Source of the DNA: Hydrogenophaga crocea
GTDB taxonomy: Bacteria; Pseudomonadota; Gammaproteobacteria; Burkholderiales; Burkholderiaceae_C
Length of the DNA stretch: 64,000 bases
Reading direction: 5' to 3'
NCBI RefSeq assembly: GCF_011388215.1
Contig: NZ_CP049989.1
Location: forward strand, 3,720,001 to 3,784,000
Both the position numbers and the translations under genes were made by a program. The notes beneath the pieces are model-generated. The model searched no databases and was not told where the DNA came from. It saw only the letters and a list, made by a program, of their open reading frames with translations. Within the stretch, counting starts at the first letter, position 1. Every line of letters begins with the position of its first letter. Shown here in pieces: positions 45,392 through 58,829 of the stretch.

Positions 45392-46267
45392 CAGCGCCAG
45401 GGCGGGCTTGGCCGCCTTGATCGGCAGGCCGGTTTCGATGGGCAGCGCGGGGTCGCGCGACCACTCGTTCCACGAGCCGAAGTACATGCGCACGTCGGCG
45501 AAGCCGGCCTGCTTGAGCGCGAGGAAGGTGTTGGACGCGCGCGCGCCCTTGAAGCAGTAGAGGTAGATGGTGTCGTCGGTGCCCACGCCCACGGTGGCGA
45601 GTTCGGCCTTGACCTCGTCGGGCGTCTTGAACACCGGGCCCTGCGGCGAGGGCTTCATGAAGCGGTACCACTCGACCCATTTCGCGCCCGGCAGGCGGCC
45701 CTTGCGCGGCGCGAAGTCGCGGCCGTAGGGGCTGGAGCTTTCGCCGATCCACTCGTCCACATCGCGCACGTCGAGCAGCACCACGTCCGTGCCCAGGGCC
45801 TTTTCCACATCGGCCTGGGTGAGCATCACGTCGGTGGTGGCGAGCGTGGGGAAGGTGGCGGGCACCGGCGTGGCGGCTTCGGTGCTCACCGGCAGGCCGG
45901 CGGCCTTCCAGGCGCTGAAGCCGCCGTTGAGCACCTTGACCTTGGGGTAGCCCAGCCAGGTGAGCAGGTAGTAGCCGCGGCACGACTGGCCGTAGCCGCT
46001 GTTCATCGCGTCCTCGTAGAACACCGCGGTCTCGGCGCCCGACAGGCCCACGGCGCCGAGCGCGGCGGCAAAGCTGCTCTTGAGCGCTTCCAGGCCCTCG
46101 GGCGTGGAGGTGGCGAGGTAGGTGAAGATCTCGCGCAGGTTGACCGCGCCGGGGATGTGACCGGCCGCGTAGGCCTCGGGGTCGCGTGTGTCGATGACGA
46201 CCACGGGGTCGCTGGCTTGCAGGGTTTGCAGTTGCTCGGGGGCGATCAGGGTGGCTTCGATGCTCAT
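45383..46267 (-). CDS. two-domain sulfurtransferase (thiosulfate/mercaptopyruvate type)
   Basis: 294 residues from the ATG at 46267. Two rhodanese domains (about 10-125 and 145-285). The C-terminal one has the active Cys238 in YCFKGARASN. The loop CFKGARA differs from both rhodanese (CRxGxR) and mercaptopyruvate (CGSGVT) loops, so donor specificity is open. The length suits SseA/TST. First gene of an operon with a matching sigma-54 promoter 52-67 bp upstream. It is likely to provide or accept sulfane sulfur for the pathway. Confidence 0.9.
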   Translation of the reverse strand: MSIEATLIAPEQLQTLQASDPVVVIDTRDPEAYAAGHIPGAVNLREIFTYLATSTPEGLEALKSSFAAALGAVGLSGAETAVFYEDAMNSGYGQSCRGYYLLTWLGYPKVKVLNGGFSAWKAAGLPVSTEAATPVPATFPTLATTDVMLTQADVEKALGTDVVLLDVRDVDEWIGESSSPYGRDFAPRKGRLPGAKWVEWYRFMKPSPQGPVFKTPDEVKAELATVGVGTDDTIYLYCFKGARASNTFLALKQAGFADVRMYFGSWNEWSRDPALPIETGLPIKAAKPALALAA

Positions 46268-46317
46268 GGAGACCTCGCGAGGTTGAAGGGCCGGAAGGGA
46301 TGTCCGGACCTGCACAG

Positions 46318-46334
46318 CGCAATGCCCGTGCCAA
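46318..46334 (-). promoter_or_regulatory. sigma-54 promoter of the sulfurtransferase operon
   Basis: On the minus strand TTGGCACGGGCATTGCG matches the sigma-54 consensus at every conserved position (TGGCACG, GG-N10-GC, TTGC). Transcription should start near 46307, giving a 40-base leader before the ATG at 46267. Confidence 0.88.
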
Positions 46335-46428
46335 GCCGCTCGATGAGCGAAAAGATGATTCAAATCAACGGCTTGCGCACAGGTAGCCGTTCCGTGCCGG
46401 GGCCTGTGCAACGCCACTGTGTCGACAA

Positions 46429-46440
46429 TGTGTTCACACA
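46429..46440. promoter_or_regulatory. candidate upstream activator site
   Basis: TGTGT-TC-ACACA, a perfect dyad about 97 bp upstream of the -24 element and just beyond the 3' end of the enhancer-binding-protein gene. Distance and symmetry suit a Fis-type helix-turn-helix dimer. A second short palindrome, TGTCGACA, lies next to it (46420-46427). Confidence 0.6.
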
Positions 46441-46461
46441 ATGCGAGGCGGCCCGGGCCGC

Positions 46462-48063
<1,602 letters not shown>

Positions 48064-48124
48064 GGTGCTTCCCGCGTAGCAAGGCCCGCACCAGCCGCCA
48101 ACAACCAGCCGCTAAAATCGCGGG

Positions 48125-48213
48125 TTCTCAAGGAGCGTTGCAGCGCCCGTCCCCGCCACGGGGCATCGGGCGTCAGGCTTGAGCGGGCATGACCAGCCCC
48201 AACGACGCTCACC
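48125..48213 (+). ncRNA. S-adenosylhomocysteine (SAH) riboswitch
   Basis: All conserved parts are in order: CTCAAG-GAGCGTTGCA at 48127-48142, CAGGCTTGAG at 48174-48183 (pairing with CTCAAG), and CAACGACGCTCACC at 48200-48213 (ACGCTC pairing with GAGCGT). SAH riboswitches turn genes on when SAH builds up, so that it is recycled. The target here is the MetH catalytic half. The element overlaps an in-frame ATG at 48189, which therefore cannot be the start. Confidence 0.93.
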
Positions 48214-48248
48214 AGACCGGTTTCTTGCAAACAACCCTGGTGAGCCGC

Positions 48249-51002
<2,754 letters not shown>

Positions 51003-51012
51003 GCGCCGGCGC

Positions 51013-52539
51013 TCAGCGCGCGGCCAGCGCGCGCCGGTACTGCACCGCTTCGGCCACGTCGGCCGCCTGCACCGCGCCGTGGCCGGCCAGGTCGGCGATG
51101 GTGCGCGCCACGCGCAGCGCGCGGTGCACCGCGCGGCCGCTCCAGCCCAGCCGCGTGGCCGCGGCCTGCAGCAGCTGCCGCGCGGGCGCGTCGGCGCTCG
51201 CGTGTTCGTCCAGCGCCTGCCCGCGCAAGGCCTGGTTGGCCACGCCCTGCCGCTGCAGCGCGCGCTCGCGCGCGGCCATCACGCGCGAGCGCACCGCGGC
51301 GCTGGGCTCGCCGCCCGGGCCCTGCAGCAGCTCGGTCGCGGGCAGGGCGGGCACCTCCACCTGCAGGTCGATGCGGTCGAGCAGCGGGCCGCTGAGCCGG
51401 CCCTGGTAGCGCGCCACCTGCTCGGGGCTGCAACGGCAGGCGCGCGTGGGGTGGCCGAGCCAGCCGCAGGGGCAGGGGTTCATGGCCGCCACAAGCTGGA
51501 AGTCGGCCGGGAACTCCACCTGCCAGGCCGCGCGCGCGATGTGGATGCGCCCGGTCTCCAGCGGCTCGCGCAGCGCTTCGAGTGCGTGGCGCGGGAACTC
51601 GGGCAGCTCGTCGAGAAAGAGCACGCCGCGGTGGGCGAGCGAGATCTCGCCGGGCCGCGGCGGCGAGCCGCCGCCCACCAGCGCCGCGGCCGAGGCGCTG
51701 TGGTGCGGGCTGCTGATCGGGCGCCGGCCCCAGTCGGCCGCGCAGAACCGGCCCGCGAGCGAGGCCACGGCCGCGGCCTCGAGCGCCTCGTGGTCGGCCA
51801 TGGGCGGCAGCACGCCGGGCAGGCGCTGGGCCAGCATCGACTTGCCGGCGCCCGGCGGCCCCACCAGGAGCAGGCTGTGGCCGCCCGCGGCCGCGATTTC
51901 GAGCGCGCGCCGCGCGGCCGCCTGGCCGTGCACCTCGGCCAGGTCGGGCCCGGGCAGCGGCGCCGCCGGCGTGCGCGCGGCCACCGTGCTCCAGCCCCCG
52001 TCCTCGCCGCTGGCGGGCCGCTCGCGCCGGTAGCGCGCGGCCACATCGGCCAGGTGGCGCGCGCGCACCACGCGCGCCTGTGGCACCAGGGCCGCTTCTT
52101 CGGCGCTGCCCGGGGGCAGCACCAGCAGCGCGGGCACGGGCTCGCGCGCCAGTGCGAGCGCCATGGCCAGCGCGCCGCGCACCGGGCGCAGCTCGCCACC
52201 CAGCGACAGTTCGCCCGCGAACACCGCGTGGGTGAGCGCTTCCTCGCTGATCTGGCCACTGGCGGCGAGGATGCCCAGGGCGATCGGCAGGTCGAAGCGG
52301 CCCGAGTCCTTGGGCAGGTCGGCCGGCGCGAGGTTGACGGTGATGCGCTGGTTCGACGGGAATTCGAGCCCGCTGTGGGCGATGGCCGCGCGCACGCGCT
52401 CGCGCGCTTCCTTCACCTCGGTGTCGGCCAGGCCCACCAGCGTGAAGGCCGGCAGGCCATTGGCCAGGTGCACCTCCACGGTCACCGGGCGGGCCTGCAG
52501 GCCCTGCAAGGCTCGGCTGTGCACGCGCGCCAGTCCCAT
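51013..52539 (-). CDS. comM: YifB/ComM-family Mg-chelatase-like AAA ATPase
   Basis: 508 residues from the ATG at 52539. The N-terminal Lon-S16-like domain (LPAFTLVGLADTEVKEARERVRAAI, with PKDSGRFDLPIALGILAASGQI) is fused to a Mg-chelatase AAA domain. Walker A is GPPGAGKSML and Walker B GVLFLDELPEF, and the Cys-rich MNPCPCGWLGHPTRACRCSPEQV is typical. ComM is a branch-migration helicase that extends recombined DNA during natural transformation. It converges on metH with 10 bp between the stops. Confidence 0.95.
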   Translation of the reverse strand: MGLARVHSRALQGLQARPVTVEVHLANGLPAFTLVGLADTEVKEARERVRAAIAHSGLEFPSNQRITVNLAPADLPKDSGRFDLPIALGILAASGQISEEALTHAVFAGELSLGGELRPVRGALAMALALAREPVPALLVLPPGSAEEAALVPQARVVRARHLADVAARYRRERPASGEDGGWSTVAARTPAAPLPGPDLAEVHGQAAARRALEIAAAGGHSLLLVGPPGAGKSMLAQRLPGVLPPMADHEALEAAAVASLAGRFCAADWGRRPISSPHHSASAAALVGGGSPPRPGEISLAHRGVLFLDELPEFPRHALEALREPLETGRIHIARAAWQVEFPADFQLVAAMNPCPCGWLGHPTRACRCSPEQVARYQGRLSGPLLDRIDLQVEVPALPATELLQGPGGEPSAAVRSRVMAARERALQRQGVANQALRGQALDEHASADAPARQLLQAAATRLGWSGRAVHRALRVARTIADLAGHGAVQAADVAEAVQYRRALAAR

Positions 52540-52717
52540 GCGTCGTCTCCCTGGATGGGTGCGCGGCCACCCCTTGCGGCCACGGGGCGGCGATTGTGGC
52601 GGCGCGCCGGCGCCGATGCTGCCCGGGGGTGTCGGGGGCGGACGGCGCCAAGCTGGTGCGGCGGCGCGGCGGCGGCCGCACCGGGCGGCCCCCGCACTCC
52701 CCAATCTGGGCGCCAAA

Positions 52718-52732
52718 GCACCGGAATGGTGC
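52718..52732. promoter_or_regulatory. NtrC-binding site upstream of glnK
   Basis: GCACC-GGAAT-GGTGC is a perfect NtrC dyad (GCAC-N7-GTGC), centred about 88 bp upstream of the sigma-54 promoter. The rest of the 329-bp gap between comM and glnK (52540-52868) shows no gene and no other clear element. Confidence 0.85.
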
Positions 52733-52810
52733 CATTTGGCGGCGTGCGGGCGGGCGCGGCCGACCCAGGCCTCTTTCTGGTGCCGTGTGTTCCCCAGGGG
52801 GTACACCGAC

Positions 52811-52827
52811 TTGGCACACAAGCTGCT
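52811..52827 (+). promoter_or_regulatory. sigma-54 promoter of glnK-amtB
   Basis: TTGGCACACAAGCTGCT keeps TTGGCAC and GG-N10-GC; the -12 box is CTGC rather than TTGC. The predicted start is near 52838, 31 bases before the glnK GTG. Confidence 0.85.
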
Positions 52828-52829
52828 AA

Positions 52830-53207
<378 letters not shown>

Positions 53208-53240
53208 GCCATTTCCCGCATTCCAACCGAGATCATCCAA

Positions 53241-54776
53241 ATGAAGAAATTCCTGGCTTCCCTGTTGCTGGGCCTGGGCCTGGCGATCGGCGGCGGCGCA
53301 GCCCTCGCCCAGTCAACCCCTGCGGCCGACACGCCGGCCGCTGCCGCACCGGCCGCGGCCGCACCTGCGGCTGAAGCGCCGGCTGCCGCCGCTCCGGCGG
53401 CCGCCGCCGAAGCACCGGCGGCTGCACCCGCCGCCGCCCCCACGCCCGACAAGGGCGACGTGAGCTGGCTCATGGTGTCCACGCTGCTCGTGACCTTCAT
53501 GGCCGTGCCCGGCCTGGCCCTGTTCTACGGCGGCCTGGTGCGCAGCAAGAACATGCTGTCGGTGCTGATGCAGGTGATGGTCGTGTTCTCGCTGGTGGTG
53601 GTGCTGTGGGCCGTCTACGGCTACAGCCTGGCCTTTACCGAGGGCAACGCCTTCTTCGGCGGATTGAGCCGGTTGTTCCTCGCGGGCACCTGGGACAACG
53701 TCGCCGGCACCTTCGCGATGGGCGCCACCTTCAGCAAAGGCGTGGTGATCCCCGAACTGCTGTTCGCCGCCTTCCAGGCCACCTTCGCGGGCATCACCTG
53801 CGCGCTGATCGTGGGCGCCTTCGCCGAGCGCATCAAGTTCTCGGCCGTGCTGCTGTTCACCGTGATCTGGTTCACCTTCAGCTACGCCCCGATCGCCCAC
53901 ATGGTGTGGTTCTGGATGGGCCCCGACGCCTACACCAGCCCCGACGTGGTCGACGCCATGAACGCCAAGGCCGGCTACATCTGGCAGCACGGCGCGCTCG
54001 ACTTCGCAGGCGGCACCGTGGTGCACATCAACGCCGCCGTGGCGGGCCTGGTGGGCGCCTTCATGGTGGGCAAGCGCATCGGCTACGGCAAGGAAGCCAT
54101 GGCGCCGCACAGCCTGACGCTGACCATGGTCGGTGCCTCCATGCTGTGGGTGGGCTGGTTCGGCTTCAACGCCGGCTCCGCCCTGGAAGCCAACGGCTTC
54201 GCCGTGCTGGCCTTCATCAACACCCTGGTCGCGACCGCCGCCGCCGTGCTGGCCTGGAGCCTGGGTGAGTCCATGCTCAAGGGCAAGGCCTCGATGCTGG
54301 GTGCCGCCTCGGGCGCCGTCGCCGGCCTGGTGGCCATCACCCCGGCCGCCGGCAACGTCGGCATCCCCGGTGCGCTGGTCATCGGCCTTGTCGGCGGCTT
54401 CGCCTGCCTCTGGGGCGTGACCGGCCTCAAGAAGATGCTCGGCGCCGACGACTCGCTCGACGTGTTCGGCGTGCACGGCGTGGGCGGCATCGTGGGTGCG
54501 CTGCTGACCGGCGTGTTCAACTCCCCCAACCTCGGCGGCCCCAGCCTGGTGGCCGACTGGACCACGGTGGCCATGGTGGCGCCGGACGCTTACTCGATCG
54601 CCTCGCAGGTCTGGATCCAGGCCAAGGGCGTGCTGCTCACCATCGTGTGGTCGGGCGTGGTTTCGGTGGTCGCCTTCAAGATCGTCGACCTGACCATCGG
54701 CCTGCGCGTGAGCGAAGAGGCCGAGCGCGAAGGCCTGGACATCACCTCGCACGGCGAGACCGCCTACAACCGCTGA
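53241..54776 (+). CDS. amtB: ammonium transporter with Ala/Pro-rich N-terminal extension
   Basis: 511 residues, longer than E. coli AmtB (428). A signal peptide (1-23, cleavage after ALA) is followed by about 47 residues made almost only of Ala and Pro (24-70), then the eleven-helix channel. The twin-His pore is present (GGTVVHINAAVAG and FGVHGVGGIVG), as is the Amt signature (DFAGGTVVHINAAVAGLVGAF). The C-terminal tail that contacts GlnK is intact (GLRVSEEAEREGLDITSHGE). Co-transcribed with glnK, 33 bp apart. Confidence 0.96.
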   Translation: MKKFLASLLLGLGLAIGGGAALAQSTPAADTPAAAAPAAAAPAAEAPAAAAPAAAAEAPAAAPAAAPTPDKGDVSWLMVSTLLVTFMAVPGLALFYGGLVRSKNMLSVLMQVMVVFSLVVVLWAVYGYSLAFTEGNAFFGGLSRLFLAGTWDNVAGTFAMGATFSKGVVIPELLFAAFQATFAGITCALIVGAFAERIKFSAVLLFTVIWFTFSYAPIAHMVWFWMGPDAYTSPDVVDAMNAKAGYIWQHGALDFAGGTVVHINAAVAGLVGAFMVGKRIGYGKEAMAPHSLTLTMVGASMLWVGWFGFNAGSALEANGFAVLAFINTLVATAAAVLAWSLGESMLKGKASMLGAASGAVAGLVAITPAAGNVGIPGALVIGLVGGFACLWGVTGLKKMLGADDSLDVFGVHGVGGIVGALLTGVFNSPNLGGPSLVADWTTVAMVAPDAYSIASQVWIQAKGVLLTIVWSGVVSVVAFKIVDLTIGLRVSEEAEREGLDITSHGETAYNR

Positions 54777-54825
54777 TCTCCTCCAGGGTCACCCCCCGTC
54801 GACGGGCGGGGTGGTCATCCCCTCA

Positions 54826-54857
54826 GCCCGCGGCCCGCAAGGTCCGCGGGCTTTTTT
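54826..54857 (+). terminator. Rho-independent terminator of glnK-amtB
   Basis: GCCCGCGG-N10-CCGCGGGC followed by T6. A second hairpin without a U-tract (CACCCC-CCGTC-GACGG-GCGGGGTG) precedes it at about 54790. Confidence 0.88.
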
Positions 54858-54927
54858 GCGTACCCCCGGGGAGCAGCGCGCCGCGGCGCGGCCTAGCATG
54901 ACCGCCCTGTTTCACAAGGGAGTGACG

Positions 54928-55152
54928 ATGCATGCAAAGACGCTGTGGACCCTGGCCTTCGTGGTGGTGGTGCAGACCGGTGTGCCGTTTGCGTGGGCCA
55001 AAAAGCCCGCGCCGGCGCGTCAAGCCCCGGGCGCGCTGAAGTTCGTGCCCGCCCCGTCCGACGAATCCCCCGCGGCGCGCGAGCGCCGCCTGCGCCGCGA
55101 GTGCAAGGGCCGCCCCGACGCGGGCGCCTGTCTCGGCCTCACCGGCCGTTGA
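54928..55152 (+). CDS. small exported protein
   Basis: 74 residues from the ATG at 54928, chosen for AAGGGAG upstream and because it begins the signal peptide (MHAKTLWTLAFVVVVQTGVPFAWA). An ATG at 54898 would add ten residues before the signal. The mature 50 residues are basic, with a conserved-looking end SPAARERRLRRECKGRPDAGACLG whose two Cys may pair. Function unknown. Confidence 0.78.
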   Translation: MHAKTLWTLAFVVVVQTGVPFAWAKKPAPARQAPGALKFVPAPSDESPAARERRLRRECKGRPDAGACLGLTGR

Positions 55153-55244
55153 CCGCGGCACCCGGCCCTCCGCTCTCGGCGATTGCAGCGCCGCGTGCAA
55201 AAAATTCAAGGGCGGCCCCAAGGCCGGCGACTACCATCGCCGCC

Positions 55245-56372
55245 ATGTCAGCGACCCCCGGTGCCCCCACGGCCGATCACCCCGGCGAACTCATCGAACA
55301 GGTGCGCGCCGCCGTGGCCCAGGGCCGGCGCCTGCGCATCGCCGGCGGCGGCAGCAAGTCGTCGGTGAGCGGGCCCGTCGAGGGCGAAGCGCTGTCGGTG
55401 CGCGGCTGGTCGGGCGTGCTGAGCCACGAGCCGAGCGAGCTGGTCATCACCGTGCGCGCCGGCACGCCGCTGGCTGAGGTCGAGGCCGCGCTGGCCGAAC
55501 ACGGCCAGTGCCTGCCCTTCGAGCCGCCGCACCTGGGCGCGGGCGCCACCGTGGGCGGCATGGTGGCCAGCGGCCTGGCCGGCCCGGCGCGCGCCAGCGC
55601 GGGCGGCGTGCGCGACTACGTGCTCGGCGCGCGCCTGATCAACGGCCGCGGCGAGCTGCTCAGCTTCGGCGGCCAGGTCATGAAGAACGTGGCGGGCTAC
55701 GACCTCAGCCGCGCCCTCGCGGGCAGCTGGGGCCTGCTCGGCGTGATCGCCGACGTGAGCCTCAAGGTGTTGCCCGTGCCGCCCGCCGAGGCCACGCTGC
55801 TGTTCCCTCTGGGCCAGCGCGACGCGCTCGAGCAGTTGCACCGCTGGGGCGGCGAGCCGCTGCCGCTGAACGCCTCGCGCTGGCAGGGCGAGCCGCCGCA
55901 GGGGCAACTGCTGGTGCGCCTGCGTGGCGCGGTGGCCGCGGTCGAGGCCGCCTGCAACCGCTTGCAGCGCGAGGCCGGCGGCGTGCGGCTCGACACCGCG
56001 CAGGCCGGCGCCGACTGGGCCGCGTGCCGCGACCACCGCCTGCCGTTTCTCGCCCAGGCGCCGTCGCCCGCGCACGGCCTGTGGCGCGTGTCGGTGCCAC
56101 AGACCACGGGGCCGCTGCTCGCGGCCTGGCCGCAGCTCATCGAATGGCAGGGCGCGCAGCGCTGGCTCTGGGCCCCGCCCGAGGCCGAGCGCGAGATCCG
56201 CGACGCCGCGCGCGCGGCGGGCGGTCACGCCCAGCTGTTCCGCCAGCCCGCGACCGGCGCCGCGGGCGTGCGCCGCTTCGACACCCCCGCGCCCGCGCTG
56301 CAGACCGTGATGCAGCGCCTGCGCAGCGCCTTCGATCCCCACGGCGTGTTCTGCGGCCCCGCCGTGTTCTGA
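55245..56372 (+). CDS. glcE: glycolate oxidase FAD-binding subunit GlcE
   Basis: 375 residues. A second VAO-type FAD subunit, shorter than GlcD: RRLRIAGGGSKSSVSG for flavin binding, then EPPHLGAGATVGGMVASGLAGPARASAGGVRDYVLG and GGQVMKNVAGYDLSRALAGSWGLLGVI. It forms the membrane-associated glycolate oxidase with GlcD and GlcF. No glcD adjoins; amtB lies upstream, so the GlcD subunit must be encoded elsewhere. glcF follows after 1 bp. Confidence 0.94.
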   Translation: MSATPGAPTADHPGELIEQVRAAVAQGRRLRIAGGGSKSSVSGPVEGEALSVRGWSGVLSHEPSELVITVRAGTPLAEVEAALAEHGQCLPFEPPHLGAGATVGGMVASGLAGPARASAGGVRDYVLGARLINGRGELLSFGGQVMKNVAGYDLSRALAGSWGLLGVIADVSLKVLPVPPAEATLLFPLGQRDALEQLHRWGGEPLPLNASRWQGEPPQGQLLVRLRGAVAAVEAACNRLQREAGGVRLDTAQAGADWAACRDHRLPFLAQAPSPAHGLWRVSVPQTTGPLLAAWPQLIEWQGAQRWLWAPPEAEREIRDAARAAGGHAQLFRQPATGAAGVRRFDTPAPALQTVMQRLRSAFDPHGVFCGPAVF

Positions 56373-56373
56373 C

Positions 56374-57606
56374 ATGCAGACCCAGCTCGCCCCCGAGTAC
56401 CGAGAGACCGCGGCCGGCCGCGAGGCCGAGGCCATCCTGCGCAAGTGCGTGCACTGCGGCTTCTGCACCGCCACCTGCCCCACCTACCAGCTGCTCGGCG
56501 ACGAGCTCGACGGCCCGCGCGGGCGCATCTACCTGATCAAGCAGGTGCTCGAAGGCGCCACGCCCACGCGCAAGACCCAGCGCCACCTCGACCGCTGCCT
56601 CACCTGCCGCAACTGCGAAAGCACCTGCCCGAGCGGCGTGCAGTACGGGCACCTGGTCGACATCGGCCGCGCGCTGGTGGACGAGAAGGTGCCGCGCCCA
56701 GCGGGCGAACGCACCGTGCGCTGGCTGCTCAAGGAAGGCCTGCCCTCGCCGCTGTTCGGCCCCGCGATGAAGCTGGGCCAGGCCGTGCGCGGCCTGCTGC
56801 CCGACGCGCTCAAGGCCAAGGTGCCCGCGCCGCGCGACGCCGGCGCCTGGCCCACGCGCACCCACCCGCGGCGCATGCTCATGCTCGCGGGCTGCGTGCA
56901 GCCCGGCATGGCCCCGAACATCAACAGCGCCACCGCGCGCGTGCTCGACGCCGCGGGCATCCAGCCCGTGCTCGCGCCCGAGGCCGGCTGCTGCGGCGCG
57001 GTGAAGTTCCACCTCAACGACCACGAGGGCGGCCGCGCGCAGATGCGCGCCAACATCGACGCCTGGTGGCCCCACGTGGCGCAAGGCGCCGAGGCCATCG
57101 TGATGAACGCCTCGGGCTGCGGTGCCATGGTCAAGGACTACGGCCACCAGCTGCGCGACGACCCCGCCTACGCCGACAAGGCCGCGCGCATCAGCGCGCT
57201 CACGCGCGACCTGTCCGAGCTGCTGCCCGCGCTCGTGCCCGCGCTGCGGCCGAAACTGGCGGCCCTGCCCGACGCGCAGCGCGTCATCGCCTACCACCCG
57301 CCCTGCACGCTGCAGCACGGCCAGCAGCTGCGCGGCGGCGTCGAGCGCGGCTTGGGCGAGCTCGGCTTCACGGTGCGCACCGCCCGCATCGAGCCCCACC
57401 TGTGCTGCGGTTCGGCCGGCACGTATTCGGTGCTCGAGCCCGAGATCGCCACCACGCTGCGCGACCGCAAGCTCGACCACCTGGGCGAGCTGCGGCCTGC
57501 GGTCATTGCCAGCGCCAACATCGGCTGCATCACGCACCTGCAAAGCGGCACCGACACGCCGGTGCGGCACTGGGTCGAGCTGCTCGACGAGGCCTTGCAG
57601 GCCTGA
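56374..57606 (+). CDS. glcF: glycolate oxidase iron-sulfur subunit GlcF
   Basis: 410 residues. Two [4Fe-4S] motifs (CVHCGFCTATCP and CLTCRNCESTCP, about 26-90) and two CCG domains (AGCCGAVKFH and LCCGSAGTY) that may bind a further cluster. It passes electrons from the flavin subunits to the quinone pool. Tightly packed between glcE and lrgA. Confidence 0.96.
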   Translation: MQTQLAPEYRETAAGREAEAILRKCVHCGFCTATCPTYQLLGDELDGPRGRIYLIKQVLEGATPTRKTQRHLDRCLTCRNCESTCPSGVQYGHLVDIGRALVDEKVPRPAGERTVRWLLKEGLPSPLFGPAMKLGQAVRGLLPDALKAKVPAPRDAGAWPTRTHPRRMLMLAGCVQPGMAPNINSATARVLDAAGIQPVLAPEAGCCGAVKFHLNDHEGGRAQMRANIDAWWPHVAQGAEAIVMNASGCGAMVKDYGHQLRDDPAYADKAARISALTRDLSELLPALVPALRPKLAALPDAQRVIAYHPPCTLQHGQQLRGGVERGLGELGFTVRTARIEPHLCCGSAGTYSVLEPEIATTLRDRKLDHLGELRPAVIASANIGCITHLQSGTDTPVRHWVELLDEALQA

Positions 57607-57612
57607 GCGCCC

Positions 57613-57981
57613 ATGATCCCCGCGCTGGCCACCCTGCTCGTGTTCCAGCTGCTGGGCGAGGTGGCGGTGCGCCTGACCGGCGCACCCGTGCCCGGTCCCG
57701 TGGTGGGGCTGGCGCTGCTGTTGCTGGCGCTGCTGCTGCGCCCGAGCGCGCTCGAGGCGATCAAGCCCACCACCCAGGGCCTGCTGCAGCACCTGTCGCT
57801 GCTGTTCGTGCCTGCGGGCGTGGGCGTGATGCAGCACCTGCAGCGCCTGGGCGACGAGGCGCTGGCCCTGGGCGTGGCGCTGGTGGTGAGCACCCTGCTG
57901 GGCCTGCTGGCCACCGCCTTCACCCTGCTCGCGCTCATGCACTGGCAGGCGCGCCGCGAGGGCCCGCGCGATGGCGGCTGA
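57613..57981 (+). CDS. lrgA: CidA/LrgA-family membrane protein
   Basis: 122 residues, four hydrophobic segments. The family pattern is FQLLGEVAVRLTGAPVPGPVVGLALLLLAL followed by LLFVPAGVGVMQHL. The start is 6 bp after glcF and the end overlaps lrgB by 11 bp. The plant glycolate/glycerate carrier PLGG1 is an LrgA-LrgB fusion, so next to glcEF a transporter of glycolate or a similar 2-hydroxy acid is more likely than a holin-like role. Confidence 0.92.
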   Translation: MIPALATLLVFQLLGEVAVRLTGAPVPGPVVGLALLLLALLLRPSALEAIKPTTQGLLQHLSLLFVPAGVGVMQHLQRLGDEALALGVALVVSTLLGLLATAFTLLALMHWQARREGPRDGG

Positions 57982-58711
57982 GTCCCCGCCCAGCCTGATG
58001 GCGCTGTGGGTCTACCTCGCGGCCACGCCGCTGCTGGGGCTCACGCTCACGCTGCTCGTGTACCACGGCGCCTTCGTGCTGTACCGGCGCAGCGGCTTCC
58101 ACCCGCTGGCCAACCCGGTGCCGCTGGCCGTGGCGGTGCTGGCCACGCTGCTCTGGGTCACGGGCACGCCCTACGCCACCTACTTCGAGGGCGCGCAGTT
58201 CGTGCACTTCCTGCTCGGCCCGGCCACGGTGGCGCTGGCCGTGCCGCTGTTCGAGCAGATGCACCGCCTGCGCCGCCTGGCCCTGCCGCTGCTCGGGGCG
58301 CTGGTGGCCGGGGTGGTGGTCACCACGGTGAGCGCGATCGGCCTGGCCTGGGCCCTGGGCGCCTCGCGCATCACCCTGGCCTCGCTTGCGCCCAAGTCGG
58401 TCACCATGCCCGTGGCCATGGGCATCGCCGAGAAGCTCGGCGGCCTGCCCTCGCTCACCGCGGTGCTGGTGATGGCCACCGGCGTGAGCGCGGCGCTTGG
58501 CGCGCGCTACCTGTTCGATGCCTTGCGCATCCGGGAGCCCGCGGTGCGCGGCTTCGCGCTCGGCACCATCGCGCACGGCATCGGCACCGCGCGCGCTTTC
58601 CAGGTGAGCGAAGAGGCCGGCGCCTTCGCCGGGCTCGCCATGGGCCTGAGCGCGCTGTTCAGTGCGCTGGTGCTGCCGTGGCTGGCGGGGGGCTTGTTAC
58701 GGGTGTTGTGA
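57971..58711 (+). CDS. lrgB: LrgB-family membrane protein
   Basis: 246 residues, about seven hydrophobic segments. LrgB signatures: LLGPATVALAVPLFEQ, LAPKSVTMPVAMGIAEKLGGLPSLTAV and GTIAHGIGTARAFQVSEEAGAFAGLAMGLSAL. It completes the two-part carrier with LrgA. It is the last gene of the glcEF-lrgAB unit. No terminator is obvious behind it. Confidence 0.93.
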   Translation: MAAESPPSLMALWVYLAATPLLGLTLTLLVYHGAFVLYRRSGFHPLANPVPLAVAVLATLLWVTGTPYATYFEGAQFVHFLLGPATVALAVPLFEQMHRLRRLALPLLGALVAGVVVTTVSAIGLAWALGASRITLASLAPKSVTMPVAMGIAEKLGGLPSLTAVLVMATGVSAALGARYLFDALRIREPAVRGFALGTIAHGIGTARAFQVSEEAGAFAGLAMGLSALFSALVLPWLAGGLLRVL

Positions 58712-58829
58712 GGGCTGGCGTCGACCGGAAGGCCGAGGTGGGAGCGGGTGGCCACGGGCGGTTACGCAGACCCCGGCGTCGGGGCGTTTCCCCGCGCGCC
58801 ACCCCTTCCCCCAACCCACCGGGTTCACC

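Noticed and set aside
48189..48248. ATG at 48189 as start of the MetH C-terminal gene
   Set aside because: It lies inside the SAH riboswitch; the encoded 20 residues have no family similarity.
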